Positions 48,650-59,200 of a DNA stretch of 64,000 bases are shown piece after piece; the stretch's first letter is position 1, and each line of letters opens with the position of its first letter. Source of the DNA: Ligula intestinalis (lineage: Eukaryota; Platyhelminthes; Cestoda; Diphyllobothriidea; Diphyllobothriidae). The notes beneath the pieces were generated by a model, which had not been told where the DNA came from, searched no databases, and saw nothing but the letters and a program-made list of their open reading frames with translations. The DNA lies in NCBI GenBank assembly GCA_036362985.1, contig JAYGXS010000001.1:71389374-71453373 (forward strand). The letters are read 5' to 3'. The position numbers and the translations under genes are program-made.

Positions 48650-48905
48650 TTTCATGCACCTGAGACTTGAACCAGATGTTTTAGGTCAGTAAACGTTCGA
48701 ACGTCAAGAAAATTGGAAACGGAGGTCAATACATTTGCATTTGGCTCAGATTGTTTGCACCAACTAACAACCCATAAAGCTCCAGTCCAAGCTTTCCCCA
48801 CCCACGTGTAAAATTCTTGGTGGATTCTATGAGATTCGAACCTACAGCAGCATTGAGAGGGCTTAAGTTCAGTCAACGCTCTGACTTACTGAGCTACGAG
48901 GTGCT
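48650..48905 (-). repeat. tRNA-derived SINE-like unit 1
   Basis: On the minus strand an A box, TAGCTCAGTAAGTCAGAGCG (plus 48877-48896), and a B box, GGTTCGAATCTC (plus 48831-48842), are 34 bp apart, the spacing of a Pol III tRNA promoter. The sequence before and after does not form a clean acceptor stem, and the anticodon region is not tRNA-like, so this is a SINE head or tRNA pseudogene rather than a tRNA gene. The body may extend to about 48650, where a second B-box-like word (GGTTCAAGTCTC) occurs. No poly-A or simple-repeat tail or target duplication was identified. Confidence 0.6.
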
Positions 48906-49103
48906 CGCTCAAAAGTGAATCAAACGAGTTATTAAAAGTTGCCAAAATCTCCCACTAATTAAGTGTGCCTTGTAGCCATTTGTTAGATTTTGGACTGATT
49001 GCTTCGGAAAGGGTATTTTGGCGGTCAGATGATGGACTTTATAGGTTTCAGTAGGCTGGAAAGGTAAATGGACCCATGTGCGATTAAAATCACGGCTACC
49101 AGT

Positions 49104-49180
49104 GGCAGCGATGTATCTCAGTTGGTTAACCTAAAGCCTTCACCTTGCTGGCTTGGGTTTAAAACCCTCCGAGGCCGCTG
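49104..49180 (+). repeat. tRNA-like unit 2 (SINE head or tRNA pseudogene)
   Basis: On the plus strand the A-box-like TATCTCAGTTGGTTAAC starts at 49114, and the B-box-like GGGTTTAAAACCC spans 49155-49167 (canonical GGTTCRANNCC with C changed to T). Total length is near that of a tRNA. GGC at the start could pair with GCC at the end. The anticodon arm is not convincing. It lies about 200 bp from the unit at 48650-48905, in the opposite orientation. Confidence 0.5.
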
Positions 49181-49189
49181 AGTGTTTCA

Positions 49190-51192
49190 TAAGTGGGTCA
49201 AGTAAGTCAACAACAATCGCGAGTGCATCGTCCACGCATTTCCTATGACAGGTAATACTGTAACATGTTGAAAACAAACCTATGCTCCTTGATGGCTTTT
49301 AAATATTCCAGAAGATTCGAATGGGATACTGATTTTTAGTATAACATATGTTTAAGGGCTATCTTGGTGTGGCTTCACTTTCTCACTTCGGGGCAGCCTC
49401 AGAACTCAAGCCTTTTCGTCATCATCGAAATTAAACTTGCCATTTGGCATGAAAAAGAAATTCCTGTCTAAAGGCTGCCAAACGTTGGATGTTGAAAAGT
49501 ATTGCTACTAGGTCTTTTGTGTTTTGCAACTAGCCCCTCCAATTTCGTTCGATTTTGATCGCAACGACCGTTAGGGTTAGGGAGTATTACTCACTCTAAG
49601 GCGAAAACTGCACAACAGATACAACTACTGATGCTTTTATACAATTCAAACTCATCCTATGCATCTCCGAATATTTCATTGTCAAACGTACTATAAATGC
49701 CATGAAAAAACAGCTATCACTACTTCAATACCAAGTCTGGACCGTCAAAACGACGAACCCGTTAGCACTGAATGTCACTTGTCCACACTCAAAATTGCAG
49801 GCCAAATAACAATTAAAATCAGGGATCTGAATTTCTTTCACTCTTTTAGCTCGATGTTTTAACATTTTCTGGAGCATCAACCTGCGCATGAACAAGGTGA
49901 TATTTTCCCCTTTTATGAGGAACTCGGGACCGCTTAAGCCAATCGGTAGGTGAATTAACCTTTTTCACACCCATGCTACTCGAAATTCAAAATGCCACTT
50001 AGCTTGGCTTGGCAGCCAACAGGCAACCGATTAGACTAAGGTATCCTGTCTCTCGAAGAAACCGACACGCAGCATGATAATCAAGCGACCCTAAGAGAGG
50101 TTCAAATGTGTACTACACAGTCGGGAGTAACAACTAACTTCATAGAACTCAGAGTGTACCTTCAAGTTCAACGCCGGTACGATTGTTGCCAGAGGTGAAG
50201 TGTCATTATTGAGGCAGGTATGAGGAAATAGGAATACCTACTAAATGGTCAATTAACCGCAGCATCATTTTTGTGTCACAAACCGTTAATGACAGTAGAT
50301 AGTCATAGCGTACAACAATCGGGATCGCAAATTTAATCAGAAGCTATACGAACCAAGATGAATCAGCTCCCTATTTAACTCTTTATTTAGCAATTTGGAT
50401 ATTTAAAGGCCTCGAATAAGCCTTGCCAGTGAACACTGCCTGCTTTTGACGTAGTTTTGAGGTCCAGTATCTCCTTGTTAACATTTACGCGGACCAAAAC
50501 CTTCCCCTATTTACAAATCACAACGTACACCAACCAAACATAAATATCGACAACTTTGACCAGAAACCGGTCTATATTTTTCGTACGTAAAAGTGTTTGT
50601 TATTTTAACCTCTGTAAAGTGCAAACGGCGCTCTGAGATACGCAAACACGGTTACTAAGACAGTTGTGCTTGCGTTTATCATAATATGCTAGCTAAACTA
50701 AAGAGTGTTTAACTAAGAACAGATAAATTTCCAGAGTATATAAACATCAGTCAAGCTTTCTATTCAAGTAGAATTGGATCTCAAGTGACGACATCAGCGG
50801 CAGATCCATGAAAACGTAAGCGACCAAAGCAATAAAAATCCAAAGCAGCAGAAAAGCCATTACTCTGGCCAGGGGCTATTTTATATAATAGCCTTTTACA
50901 GTAACTTTACTTCGCCAAAGGTGCCACCATTTTTATGCTGAATATAAATGTTTTATCTATGTTTTAAAAAATACGACTTACTTATTGCTTCAATGGGTAA
51001 TTAAAATAACCGAATATGTCAGAGGCTCTTAAAAAGCATATAAAGTGTTGTACTTTTTATTATCTGCACTAGCGCTATGCATAAAGGAGTATTATATAAG
51101 TCAGGCTATGTAACGGATTCATGTTGGTAATGTAACCAGAGTACTGCTGTTTAAAATTTACTTTTTGTTCAAAAAGGTGTTTTATATGTCAA
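49190..51192. other. AT-rich non-coding DNA, nothing recognised
   Basis: No gene, RNA or mobile element that I can support. Confidence 0.6.
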
Positions 51193-51200
51193 AATAAATG

Positions 51201-51773
51201 GGCAACATTAGGTTATGTAGCCCCACTCATTAATCCCTACAACCTGCATGATTTCCTACGAAAACGATGTTTTCCGGGTTTTGTGGGCGGGAAATTAGGA
51301 CACACATTGGAATATTCTTTAATAAATTCTGAATGCATTTCGTTTTACTGTATTTAGACATTTTGTTGCTTTATTTCTGTAGATTTTTCGAATCTGTATT
51401 ATTATTTAACTTATTGCGGAAAAAGCCGATTATAAAACTGTGAGTATCTTGAATTTCCCGAAAAATTGAAATTGTGGTTAGGAGGTCGTCAACTTCAACT
51501 TACCTGTGGTCAAACTTACATTTCTAGAGTTAGCTTAGAAACGTCAGCGGCGCAAAACGCCGCGCACACCTTCAATTTACATGCGAAACAACCCGCTTCG
51601 AGTGGCTAAGGGAAGCAACTTTGAGTACATTTTTTCATTTTACACTTACTTCTGAAAATTTCCTCCTCTGGCTATCCTATTTACCCATCCCCAAAACTCT
51701 AAAACCACCGTTTATGCGGGACAAAATGCTATGACAAGGGTTAGATGAGTGGGGCAACATAAGCTTTTTTGCC
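51201..51773. mobile_element. hAT-like MITE, copy 2 (573 bp) with 8-bp TSD
   Basis: Flanked on both sides by the perfect 8-bp direct repeat AATAAATG (51193-51200 and 51774-51781). The termini are inverted repeats: left GGCAACATTAGGTTATGTAG then CCCCACTCATTAATCCC; right, read inward, GGCAAAAAAGCTTATGTTGC then CCCCACTCATCTAACCC. An 8-bp duplication with short terminal inverted repeats is the signature of the hAT superfamily. There is no transposase frame, so it is non-autonomous. Most of its length aligns with copy 1 at 47141-47648. It also contains about 60 bp missing from copy 1, including a CG-rich palindromic word (GGCGCAAAACGCC). Confidence 0.82.
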
Positions 51774-52198
51774 AATAAATGTTTATATCAAGCAGTTTAT
51801 TGTTGTGTGAGATCCTTCTTATATTTAAGTTGACTACCCTCGATTATTTCTGATTAAGTTTTAAATCGCTTTTCTGCATTGCTAAGTTAGAAGTGCCTTA
51901 TAGCTGATGCGAAGTATTCATTTTAACGAGTTCTGAAAAAGATCGGTGGCCTGGGTGTGATCAGACCCTACGCATGTAAGGGAAAGCCTTGAACACAACG
52001 AACCTTCTTGTCAACTGACCAATGGGTCCTATACCGCGAGCGGTAGGTAAGATGACTTTAAATGCAACAAGCACATTTTAATTACCAAATAGAAAATGAT
52101 CTGCATTTCATACATTTTAACCATTGCATCTTTAGAATCTTAGTTTTAAAAATGCGATCGGTTGTTTAAGAGGCCTTAATTCTGATAAGAATACTATT

Positions 52199-52271
52199 CG
52201 ATTGCTGGGACAATGCTCTTATTTCCCTGAATTTTCGAAGTCCATCGCGGATTCATCCTCAGAGACATAAT
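52199..52271 (-). ncRNA. solitary hammerhead-like arm, well preserved
   Basis: On the minus strand the core box CUGAGGA fits CUGANGA exactly (plus 52262-52256). Helix II is GAAUCC with GGACUUC (six pairs, one bulged C, loop GCGAU), again after one extra U. GAAA is at plus 52236-52233, followed by AUUC, giving the palindrome AAUU before C (52229). Helix I pairs UCU with AGG (one U-G), then after an internal loop UUAU (52270-52267) with AUAA (52222-52219). Text on both sides (GGACAAT towards 52205; AGACATAATCAGAA, 52263-52276) matches the arms at 61.2 kb. No second arm follows. Confidence 0.58.
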
Positions 52272-52289
52272 CAGAACGGAGAAGCAGAT

Positions 52290-55200
52290 GCAGATCTTAA
52301 GACGTAATTTATTTTGCTTTAAAGAAAAGAACATGATATGAGGAGTTTGATTGCATTTATCACCTTCCCGTAGCTGGTTGTTCAGCAAGGATTTTAAGAA
52401 AGTTCTAGTCAAATAAGTATTTTGAACTAATTAAAAAAGACCACATTGCAACTGCGATGTGGACTTTTAACTATTACAGAGGCGCGTAGGCAGGCAAAAA
52501 AGTTGAATGCGATCCATTTTGAACTACGATCTTGTCAAAACTGAACTTTATCCTCATGTGCGTGCTAGCAATGTTGACAGGTCGGATATGCCAGGAATGA
52601 GTTTAGGCAAACACGTCGCTTTAAAATGTGAAATTCTTCCGCGTCTGGGAGAGAAAAGTGTCAGTACATGTTTGATATTTACTAAGGTGCACGTTGACAG
52701 CTGATCGGGATTCCGAAATAGCATCAATTATTACAAAATGTGCTTACCTTTACCTAGTCCTACGAGTGGACGCGAATAATTTAAAATCAGTGAACTTTAC
52801 ATGACAACACGCACCTGCAATAATGACTTCCAAACAACGTCAACAATATCTGGTTGAAATGACCAAAGACTCTGTAAGGGGTAAATATGGTGATAGACAA
52901 AGCACGAAGTCACCGGGTTAATCTGCATTGCCTTTTGATTAAAAGGCCTTTTCTCATCCAAAAGGTATATAATATTTCAGAAATTAACTTTGTTCCTAAT
53001 TCACAAGAAGACATTTTACCTCAAAGCTTATAACAAGAATATTTTTAAGGGAACGGTAAACATAGCTGTACGTCTTCTTATTTACTTTGTACAAAAGTCA
53101 ACAGTTATTGAACCCACCTCAGGGTCAGAACAAATTGGGCTTAATAAGTGGCGGACGCCCTAACCGGCGAGTCCTAGTTCTTGATTAGCAAACGCAAAAT
53201 AAGCACTATACATTACATACATACTGTATTATGTGTAAAGCTTGGTTTTTTTAAAGAAAAAAAATGCTGTTTGTCTGTTTTTTACGTAATAACACAAACA
53301 GACAAAAAATCATTTCCGACACGTTTAAAAAATGCGGTCTAGTATCAGTTGTTTTGGAGGAAACTTCAGTTGCAAGTGCTCGTTGATGTCCTTCTCCAGG
53401 CACCAGAAATCGTCAAATTTTGTGAAATCTGATGCATGTAGACCGCGCTGCAGAGTGCAGAGTGCAGCTTGAACGCAGAGAGGTGAGAATCTCACGTTAT
53501 CCTGTAAGCAAACTGAGTTTTTTAGATTGCGGATTTTCCTATGTAAAATTCCGTCCCAAACTGATTTGGGCTTAATACGCGGCTGGGCCTGTTAACCATG
53601 GGCTAAATAACCGGCGACAACTGTATTGAAGAAAGCTAAACGTATTTCCTTCCATAGCACCGTATTATGGATTACCTGTACAGTAAAAATGATTTTCTAC
53701 ACGCTTTCAGACATTTATGTCATAACTTTTTTATATTTTTGTTCTATGTGTTCACTGTGTTTTTTGTCAAACCTCTTCTACAAGTTTACGGCTAATTGTA
53801 CGTAAATGTAAAAAAGCACCACCTTCAACTTAAGGTTAGTTGCTTAAAAGTTTTCAATATAAAAGCAGTAGGTGATTGTTAGAACTGGATTGGTTACACA
53901 TTTTAAAGAACCTTGTGTGATAAGTTAAATACTAAATGGTGACAGAAGTTTAAATAATGATCGCAAGACTCAAAGTATAAAAGTAAACACTAACCACCTC
54001 AACTTTGCTGGTCTGGATTATAACAGGTAAAAGTTCGTTATGGCTAGAAACCATGTTTTCCTTGAATATCTTTATGCCATCACACATGTTGGTTACGCGG
54101 AAACTGTTAAATCAGACGTACACTCAATGTTGTGTGGAGGGTTTTATTGCAGTAGATTAATTATCTCATGAAATGTGAACAGAAATTCTGAAATGTGATT
54201 TTGATTCACATAAGTAACATAGGTAGGGTTGTTATAACCCAACATCAAGCAACTTTAGTCATGCCTGGATGCCAGCTTCTCATTGAGATCCAAACACCAT
54301 ATTCCGTAACAAATGGATACTGAATTATTATGCAATTTTCTGATTGTCTTTCACGGCCCTTAAATATTCGGATATTATTTGCAGAAAATATGCACATAAA
54401 CATTTTTACACGATTTGTGTTGAATAACGCAGTCTTTTAACTATTTACATTGAGAACGTATGTGTAACGTTTTGAAAACTTTGCTTAATAGCCAAATAAG
54501 TTCGAACCCTAGCAGCAGCAGCAGCAGTAAAATTAAGGGTTTTAAAACTACACGCTACATAAATTCTTTTACACCTTATTCATAGGTAACGTAAAAACCT
54601 TAGCTGATAATTTTTTTAACGGATATACATTTCATATTGTAAGGGGGGTAATTTTGTATTGTTGGCCAGGCAGCGGTGAACGAAGCAAAGGAAAGTAACA
54701 TAAAATGTTCAAAAACAAAGAATTTGTGATCAACTGAACGCTGGGTGAGTAGACACGGAGTGGAAACTGATCGTTGGTCACAAGTGTTTCTGCTCCCCAG
54801 TTTTTTGGAGTAAATATAAGGGAAAGCTTTCAATGAAGTTTTGAAGAATGTCAAATTAACAGCAATTGCTTTCTTGAAAATTGCTCAATGCTTGCTTAGT
54901 CCTTTATGTAAAAAAGCACACTGTATCTGTGGAAATGTCTATTAACCGGTGCTCAGAAAATGTGTACTTAAACCGAGTCACCATATCTAATTTCTTGACT
55001 TAAAAATTAGACACATTTGCATTTTATTGTACACTACAGTGCCCATCTAATGTTTATTCAATACCTTGCACGAAAGTCCGTGTCGGCCACTAGCAGTAAT
55101 TCCAGCGCCGTGGAGGTTATACTGCAAATAAAAAACGACCGATTTTAGAAAGAGGGCGCAGTTTGATTTATGATTTATCATTTATTAGCTAGCAAATAAT

Positions 55201-55740
55201 TTATTTTGTCGAAAACCAGCAGATCAAAACATAAACTTTATGACAAGCAAATTATTTAACGTCTAAAAAAACCGAAAATGTTGAATCAAAATATATTACT
55301 AGACAAAATAATGATAACCACTTAAGAGAGAGAAAGGCTTCATTTAGAATGAAATAGCCTAAATGTTCAGAAAAAATGGCTCCATTCACGGAAAGCAGGG
55401 GAAAAGTTAACTTAGATGTCACGGTAAAAGATCAAAAGTAGAAGGTCACAGAATACCCAAATTACAGTTTTACGTGATATCCACATCCGCAATCGAGACA
55501 GTTCAGCTTTCAACTTCTCAATGTCCGCTTCTTCACACGCAAATTAGCTTGCTAGGAATGGAATAAGCGAGTGCTGCTATGTCGTTGTACGGCAAAACAT
55601 ATGACGAAAGCTTCTGCGCATAGTACGGGAAGACCTCGTAGCCACTAGTTCAGAGTGAAGAGGGTGAGTAACCCCACTAAGGATCGATCAGCAGGATGCT
55701 TGAACCTTTTAAAGTGACGTGGTACTATAATTTTATCGAA
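52290..55740. other. AT-rich non-coding DNA with minor repeats
   Basis: An 11-bp perfect inverted repeat, TTTGTCTGTTT (53270-53280) and AAACAGACAAA (53296-53306), lies next to A- and T-runs. (AGC)n runs 54511-54527, directly after a B-box-like GTTCGAACCC (54500-54509) with no A box. No supportable gene. Confidence 0.55.
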
Positions 55741-55749
55741 AAACATAGG

Positions 55750-56350
55750 AATCACCGGCAGCAGAAGAGAGCATTCGAGGGATAGCTTTGAGAATGGCCA
55801 GGTCTTTTTAAAGTAAAGCTTGTAAAATAACTTGAGAGCAGTAAAGAATTTTGGGGATAATGTAGACGCGTAAAAATTGCCAGATTAGGGCTTTCGGTGT
55901 TCGGTACGAACGCCAGTGGCAAATATAACACAAAATTTTCCTTATTTTGATAAAAAAAACTCTCTATGTGAAGAGCAATTGTAAGGTTAGATGCCAGAGT
56001 AACACTAAGGTATCGGAAACAGGATACTTCTTTGGACATAAAGTCAATAGTTCCAAGAAAGAGATAGGGCCGCAGTCGAAAATTCACTAGACTGACTTCC
56101 GCTCGTTAACTAGAAGGCCATTTGCTGATAACAATGGTGAGACGTGATCCAGACCACACTTTAGTACTTGGAAATGTTTCTGACTTTCGAGAGAATGGCC
56201 AACAACAATATCATCAGCATATTTTGACAAACAAACATTTGTTTGGCGATCGCATGACATCAGTGCGGAAGGAAAAGAGAAAAGGAGATAATATGGACTC
56301 TTGGAGAACTCCACAGTCGTTAAGAAGGACCGTGAATTTTTGCTTGCTGC
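55750..56350 (-). pseudogene. non-LTR (LINE) reverse transcriptase remnant
   Basis: On the minus strand, a degenerate GVLQESILSPFLF (family text VPQGSILSPLLF) lies at about 56330-56290. It is followed, after a frame change, by LSKYADDIVVGHS with the catalytic YADD box at plus 56210-56221, then a thumb-proximal region ANGLLVNERKS. After a one-base frameshift near 56089 comes CFRYLSVTLASNLT (about 56010-55970), matching the FLGVTLSSNLTW motif that follows the palm in LINE RTs. The N-terminal half, any endonuclease and the 3' end are absent. This is a fragment of perhaps one quarter of an ORF2. I cannot place it to a clade with confidence (CR1/Jockey/RTE-like). Confidence 0.72.
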
Positions 56351-56439
56351 ACTCAACTTAAAACTACAGATATAGACAGATAAAACCGTTGTTATTAGGA
56401 TGGCATATAGAAAACAATTTTTTTCCATGTTACTTTGCT

Positions 56440-57740
56440 CTATACAATCAGTTAGTTAAAACGCTAGCTTTTACTTCATGTAAATGTGCTACTTTTCCGT
56501 GCCCAATTATTTTTATAATACAGTGACATTGAGGTAAATTCTACAATCGGAAGTGAAAATTTGTGTCGGGTAAGAGGCGGAAAGGTTGGCCCTGATATAA
56601 AATTGTCTTTAGTCGTAATATAAATTAAAGGCATATCTTAGTTGATTGTGTAACGTACACATTAGCTTGTAAAATTACGGTGCCTCTCTGGCGTCGGTGA
56701 ATGCTTTAAGGCTTTCCTTTACGATTAAGATGAACATTTTGCTAATAATTGTCTATTATGTCGGCCTTAGGCCGGCCACTCTACAAGTCTTATGGTTTTT
56801 AAACCACCAGACGTGGACAGTTTTTGAAAATGGTCGTATCTCCTCTGTGTTTTAGACACCTTCTGCTCACATATGACCACCTGGACTGACTTCATAGATT
56901 TATCTGGAAAGAGAATTTAATCGAGATAGTAGATGTTTTCAAAAATAAAAGGCTGCGCTGTTAACTAACCTGAGCAAAAACAAAGTCGTTTTACATTGGT
57001 TATCTATTAAAATAAGGCTTCTTTTATTTAAGCCGACTGATTAAGATCAAAATTGTCCACCTATATTTTAACTATTTGAGTAAAAAACATTGGAAATGGT
57101 TCCGTGTGAATAATCCCTAGGGGGCCGTTACGTTTTATTTTCAGTTTTCGTTGAAACAGATTGTCTTTTTTCGCTTTTCCACCGTGTTGATAAGCCTTAC
57201 TTAATTTCAGACACAGATATGGTTAATCTTAATGGAATAGGAAAAAGATGTTCTTAGGAACCTGAGAGATCTATTTGTTAATTTTTCAGCTGGTGACGCC
57301 AAGACACTTACAGACAAAATAGAATAAAGTGAAAGAAATAGGTACACCGAAACTTTTGGTGCGATAGGACGGACAGGCCATAGGTGTGTGAGATGGTGAG
57401 TCACAATATGCTCCTGAATGGGGCAGGAAGTCTAAAGAATAAGGGTTCTATTTCGTCTTTTTGTCTTCCCTGACTCTGTATCCAACAGTCAATAGTGCGT
57501 CAAACTGAACGATTACCACTTTTTAAGCAGAACGTTAATATTAACCAAAATAGTAAACGATTAACGATGTCAAAACCTCATCAATGTATACCCGAAGCCA
57601 AGAGCGGAGGGAGTTGGCCATATTGCTTGACTGTATGCAAACAAACAACACACGTTCAACAACAATGCGACGCAAGTCGAAACTAGACTTGGGAAAACGT
57701 GGGTGTATTAGTCGCAGAGGCGGCATGCTTATGTATTTAT
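56440..57740. other. AT-rich non-coding DNA, nothing recognised
   Basis: No gene, RNA or mobile element that I can support. Confidence 0.55.
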
Positions 57741-57759
57741 GAGTTTGGGAGCCAACTCA

Positions 57760-58420
57760 CGAGGCATCAGGGCTGGTTTGAAACGTCGGGGCAAAAAGGG
57801 GTGAGCGGGTTTCGTCAACAGAGGCAATATGAAGGTGTCAACGGTGGGGGTAGGTGTTGAGGGGACCCTTCAACGACCACATCTATCTCGCGCACAGCGT
57901 ACCCATCGCCGGTAGGAGCGGACAGCTGGCTCTCCAAACAAAGTCACTTCACAGGAGTTCATCACCAGGAGCCGTAACGACTATCTCTGACGTCAGCGGG
58001 GAGTCGATAACATTGTGAGAAAAGGTAATAACAAGCAAGGGAGACGAGGGGGGGGGGGGGGGGGGGGGTGGTATACACTCATGTGCCATCGAGTGGCAAA
58101 AGTAAACACAGGAGGGTGGCCAGCATACGCGGAAGGGCACGCGGCTCAGAGAAAGAGGGATAGCCTTCGTAAGAGGGGAACAATCATAGGTAGGTCGCTG
58201 GAAATCGGACGTATATAATTTCAAACTTTTTTTAGCCAGAAATAGCAAGTTGATTGTGTTGGAGGGGAGCCGAGGTTGCTGAAACTCGATCCGCTCGACT
58301 ATTGGTCACTAATGTGGAATTAAGGCAGGCGACGGTCAGTCGTGAGCGTAGACCTTCACAATTGAATCCAAGCTAACGTGGCAGTGTAAACATCACGCAC
58401 TAGGATACAAAACCTCGAAA
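57760..58420. repeat. GC-rich stretch with a 21-base G run
   Basis: Composition rises above the flanks between about 57760 and 58420. A homopolymer of 21 G runs 58048-58068. The stretch directly adjoins the Penelope-like remnant on its 3' side (minus strand) and may be that element's tail or an independent insertion. No coding motif was recognised; the Pro-rich minus-strand frame is just the G-run translated. Confidence 0.4.
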
Positions 58421-59200
58421 AATCCTCTCGCTCATCTTATGTTGATCACTGGAAGGAGCTCGGTGCCATCTCAATAAATCTGACGGCCTGTTTGGCCAAC
58501 ATGCGCGCATGCAAATGTCGCGCAGGTATGTTATAGATTATGTTTCTCTGCTCCTCTTTCTGGAAAGGATCTTTTACTGAAGATATTGCTTTGCATACTG
58601 AGGATGCTGAGTTGCAAGCAATTTGAATACCAAGGAAATTTAACTGCCACTAGATTACGTCACACGTTTACCGCATACAAGGCACGAAATACACGTTGTT
58701 TGTGGCATTTTTCCTTTAGTGTGGAACCTAGTGGTTCTGTATAATGCCATAATAAGTTCTTTACAAAGCTGATCAGATATCCATTAGCAAGAAGCAACTG
58801 ATACAGGTAAGCCAGTTCAATTTTAACTAAATCTTAACTATTGACACGGTGGCAGGCCGGCTGGAATTTAGTTCGCGCTTAGCTTTTATGTGACCAGCGA
58901 CGTAACTGCTTTCATAATTAAGGATAATATCAGCATTTGATATTTTTAAAAAGAGGCTGGTTGCGACATAAGCCCAGAAAGTAAAGGGTTTCTCTTATTG
59001 CCTCTTCACAAGTAAAACATATGGCCGGGAAGCTATCATTCAGCCTCCGATATGGCATTTTTACTTTGAAACTCTTTATTGTGATAAATATGTCGCCTCC
59101 ATAGCGAAGCCACGCTGTGGGCTCGAGGGTTTGACTAACCATTTCCTCTAGTTTCGCTATTTTATTTTGGCTAGTGTCCCTGAAATTGGTGAGGCCGTTT
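58420..59200 (-). pseudogene. Penelope-like element remnant (RT and GIY-YIG)
   Basis: On the minus strand, KIAKLEEMVSQTLEPTAWLR leads to the catalytic box, here YGGD (plus 59092-59103), where YVDD is expected. RLNDSFPAICFTCEEAI follows (about 59070-59000). After frame changes come LAYLYQLLLANGYLISFVKN (about 58820-58760) and then a GIY-YIG remnant with IIYNIPA and VGQTGRQIY (about 58530-58465). The RT part before the GSPISG-like word near 59180 is missing. The order and wording fit a PLE related to, but distinct from, the one at 35450-36780. Loss of the first catalytic Asp of the YVDD pair plus several frameshifts make it inactive. Confidence 0.75.

Noticed and set aside
54500..54527. GTTCGAACCC followed by (AGC)n as a SINE head
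   Set aside because: No A box at a suitable distance; only a B-box-like word and a microsatellite.
58015..58248. Gly-rich and Pro-rich open frames on both strands
   Set aside because: They arise from translating the 21-G run and have no other protein-like character.
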